Assembly: GCA_028280915.1 (NCBI GenBank)
Contig: JANQKX010000133.1
Coordinates: 1 to 15,631, forward strand
DNA from: Kiloniellaceae bacterium
Lineage (GTDB): Bacteria > Pseudomonadota > Alphaproteobacteria > Kiloniellales > Kiloniellaceae
Direction: 5' to 3'
Length of the DNA stretch: 15,631 nucleotides
Both the position numbers and the translations under genes were made by a program. Shown here piece after piece: positions 15,407-15,631 of the stretch; position 1 is the stretch's first letter; each line of letters begins with the position of its first letter. Under the pieces are notes generated by a model that made no database searches, had not been told where the DNA came from, and saw only the letters and a list, made by a program, of their open reading frames with translations.

Positions 15407-15631
15407 TCACATCAGTTCCGCCAGCGTCCGGTCCAAGATTTCAAACGCGTCATCCACATCCGCCTGCCGTGTGATCAGCGGGAACGAGATCGTTATGCCG
15501 CTTCCGTAGGCGGGGTAGTTCAGGATCAACCCCCGGTCCATGCATCCGAAGTAGATCGTTGCCGCGAGAGCCTCATTCTCCACCCCGGCCTTCTCCGCCG
15601 CCACGTCGAGGGAGAGCATCATGCCTTGGCC
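15407..15631 (-). CDS. Class III PLP-dependent aminotransferase, C-terminal end only
   Basis: The last 74 codons of a gene that begins beyond the right edge. The segment GQGMMLSLDVAAEK is followed by RGLILNYPAYGSGITISFPL, with a closing DVDDAFEILDRTLAEL helix. This order is typical of the C-terminal domain of class III (omega-amino acid, acetylornithine or GABA type) aminotransferases. The PLP lysine and all catalytic residues lie outside the window, so the class is likely but the substrate is unknown. Its stop is about 140 nt before the solute-binding protein start, on the same strand. An amine transaminase beside a ureohydrolase and importer would fit breakdown of an amine or guanidino compound. 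Confidence 0.7.
   Translation of the reverse strand, partial: GQGMMLSLDVAAEKAGVENEALAATIYFGCMDRGLILNYPAYGSGITISFPLITRQADVDDAFEILDRTLAELM

Overview
The window is GC-rich DNA that looks like an alphaproteobacterium. The evidence is the codon use, Tat-exported peptide-type solute-binding proteins, and dense minus-strand operons of uptake and amino-acid or acyl-CoA catabolism genes. The exact taxon cannot be read from the sequence. Nearly everything is on the minus strand; only a LysR-type regulator and a small YqaA-family membrane protein run on the plus strand. I see no rRNA, tRNA, CRISPR array, transposase or prophage gene.

Left part (1-4476): a LysR regulator (3559-4476, +) is divergent from a crotonase-fold protein that lacks both hydratase glutamates. 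Next come a class III (CaiB/BaiF) CoA-transferase and, 26 nt after it, a Tat-exported peptide/nickel-type solute-binding protein that runs off the left edge. That gene carries an in-frame TAA at codon 219, yet the same frame stays open and conserved beyond it to the window edge, so it is annotated as a pseudogene.

Middle part (4751-8582): a threonine aldolase lies just downstream of a creatinase/ectoine-hydrolase-like M24 protein that has lost the usual metal ligands. Three tandem 17-nt repeats sit upstream of that pair. An FMN-dependent PPOX-fold protein follows, and divergent from it a YqaA (DedA-like) membrane protein.

Right part (8619-15631): a complete peptide-type ABC importer locus. 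In transcription order it holds the end of a class III aminotransferase, a Tat-exported solute-binding protein, a strong hairpin terminator, an agmatinase/arginase-family ureohydrolase, two DppB/DppC-type permeases, and a double ATPase of 619 aa. The last three genes overlap by 4 and 1 nt, and a terminator-like hairpin follows the ATPase. Placing a ureohydrolase inside the importer operon suggests uptake and cleavage of a guanidino or amidino compound, but the substrate is inferred, not seen.
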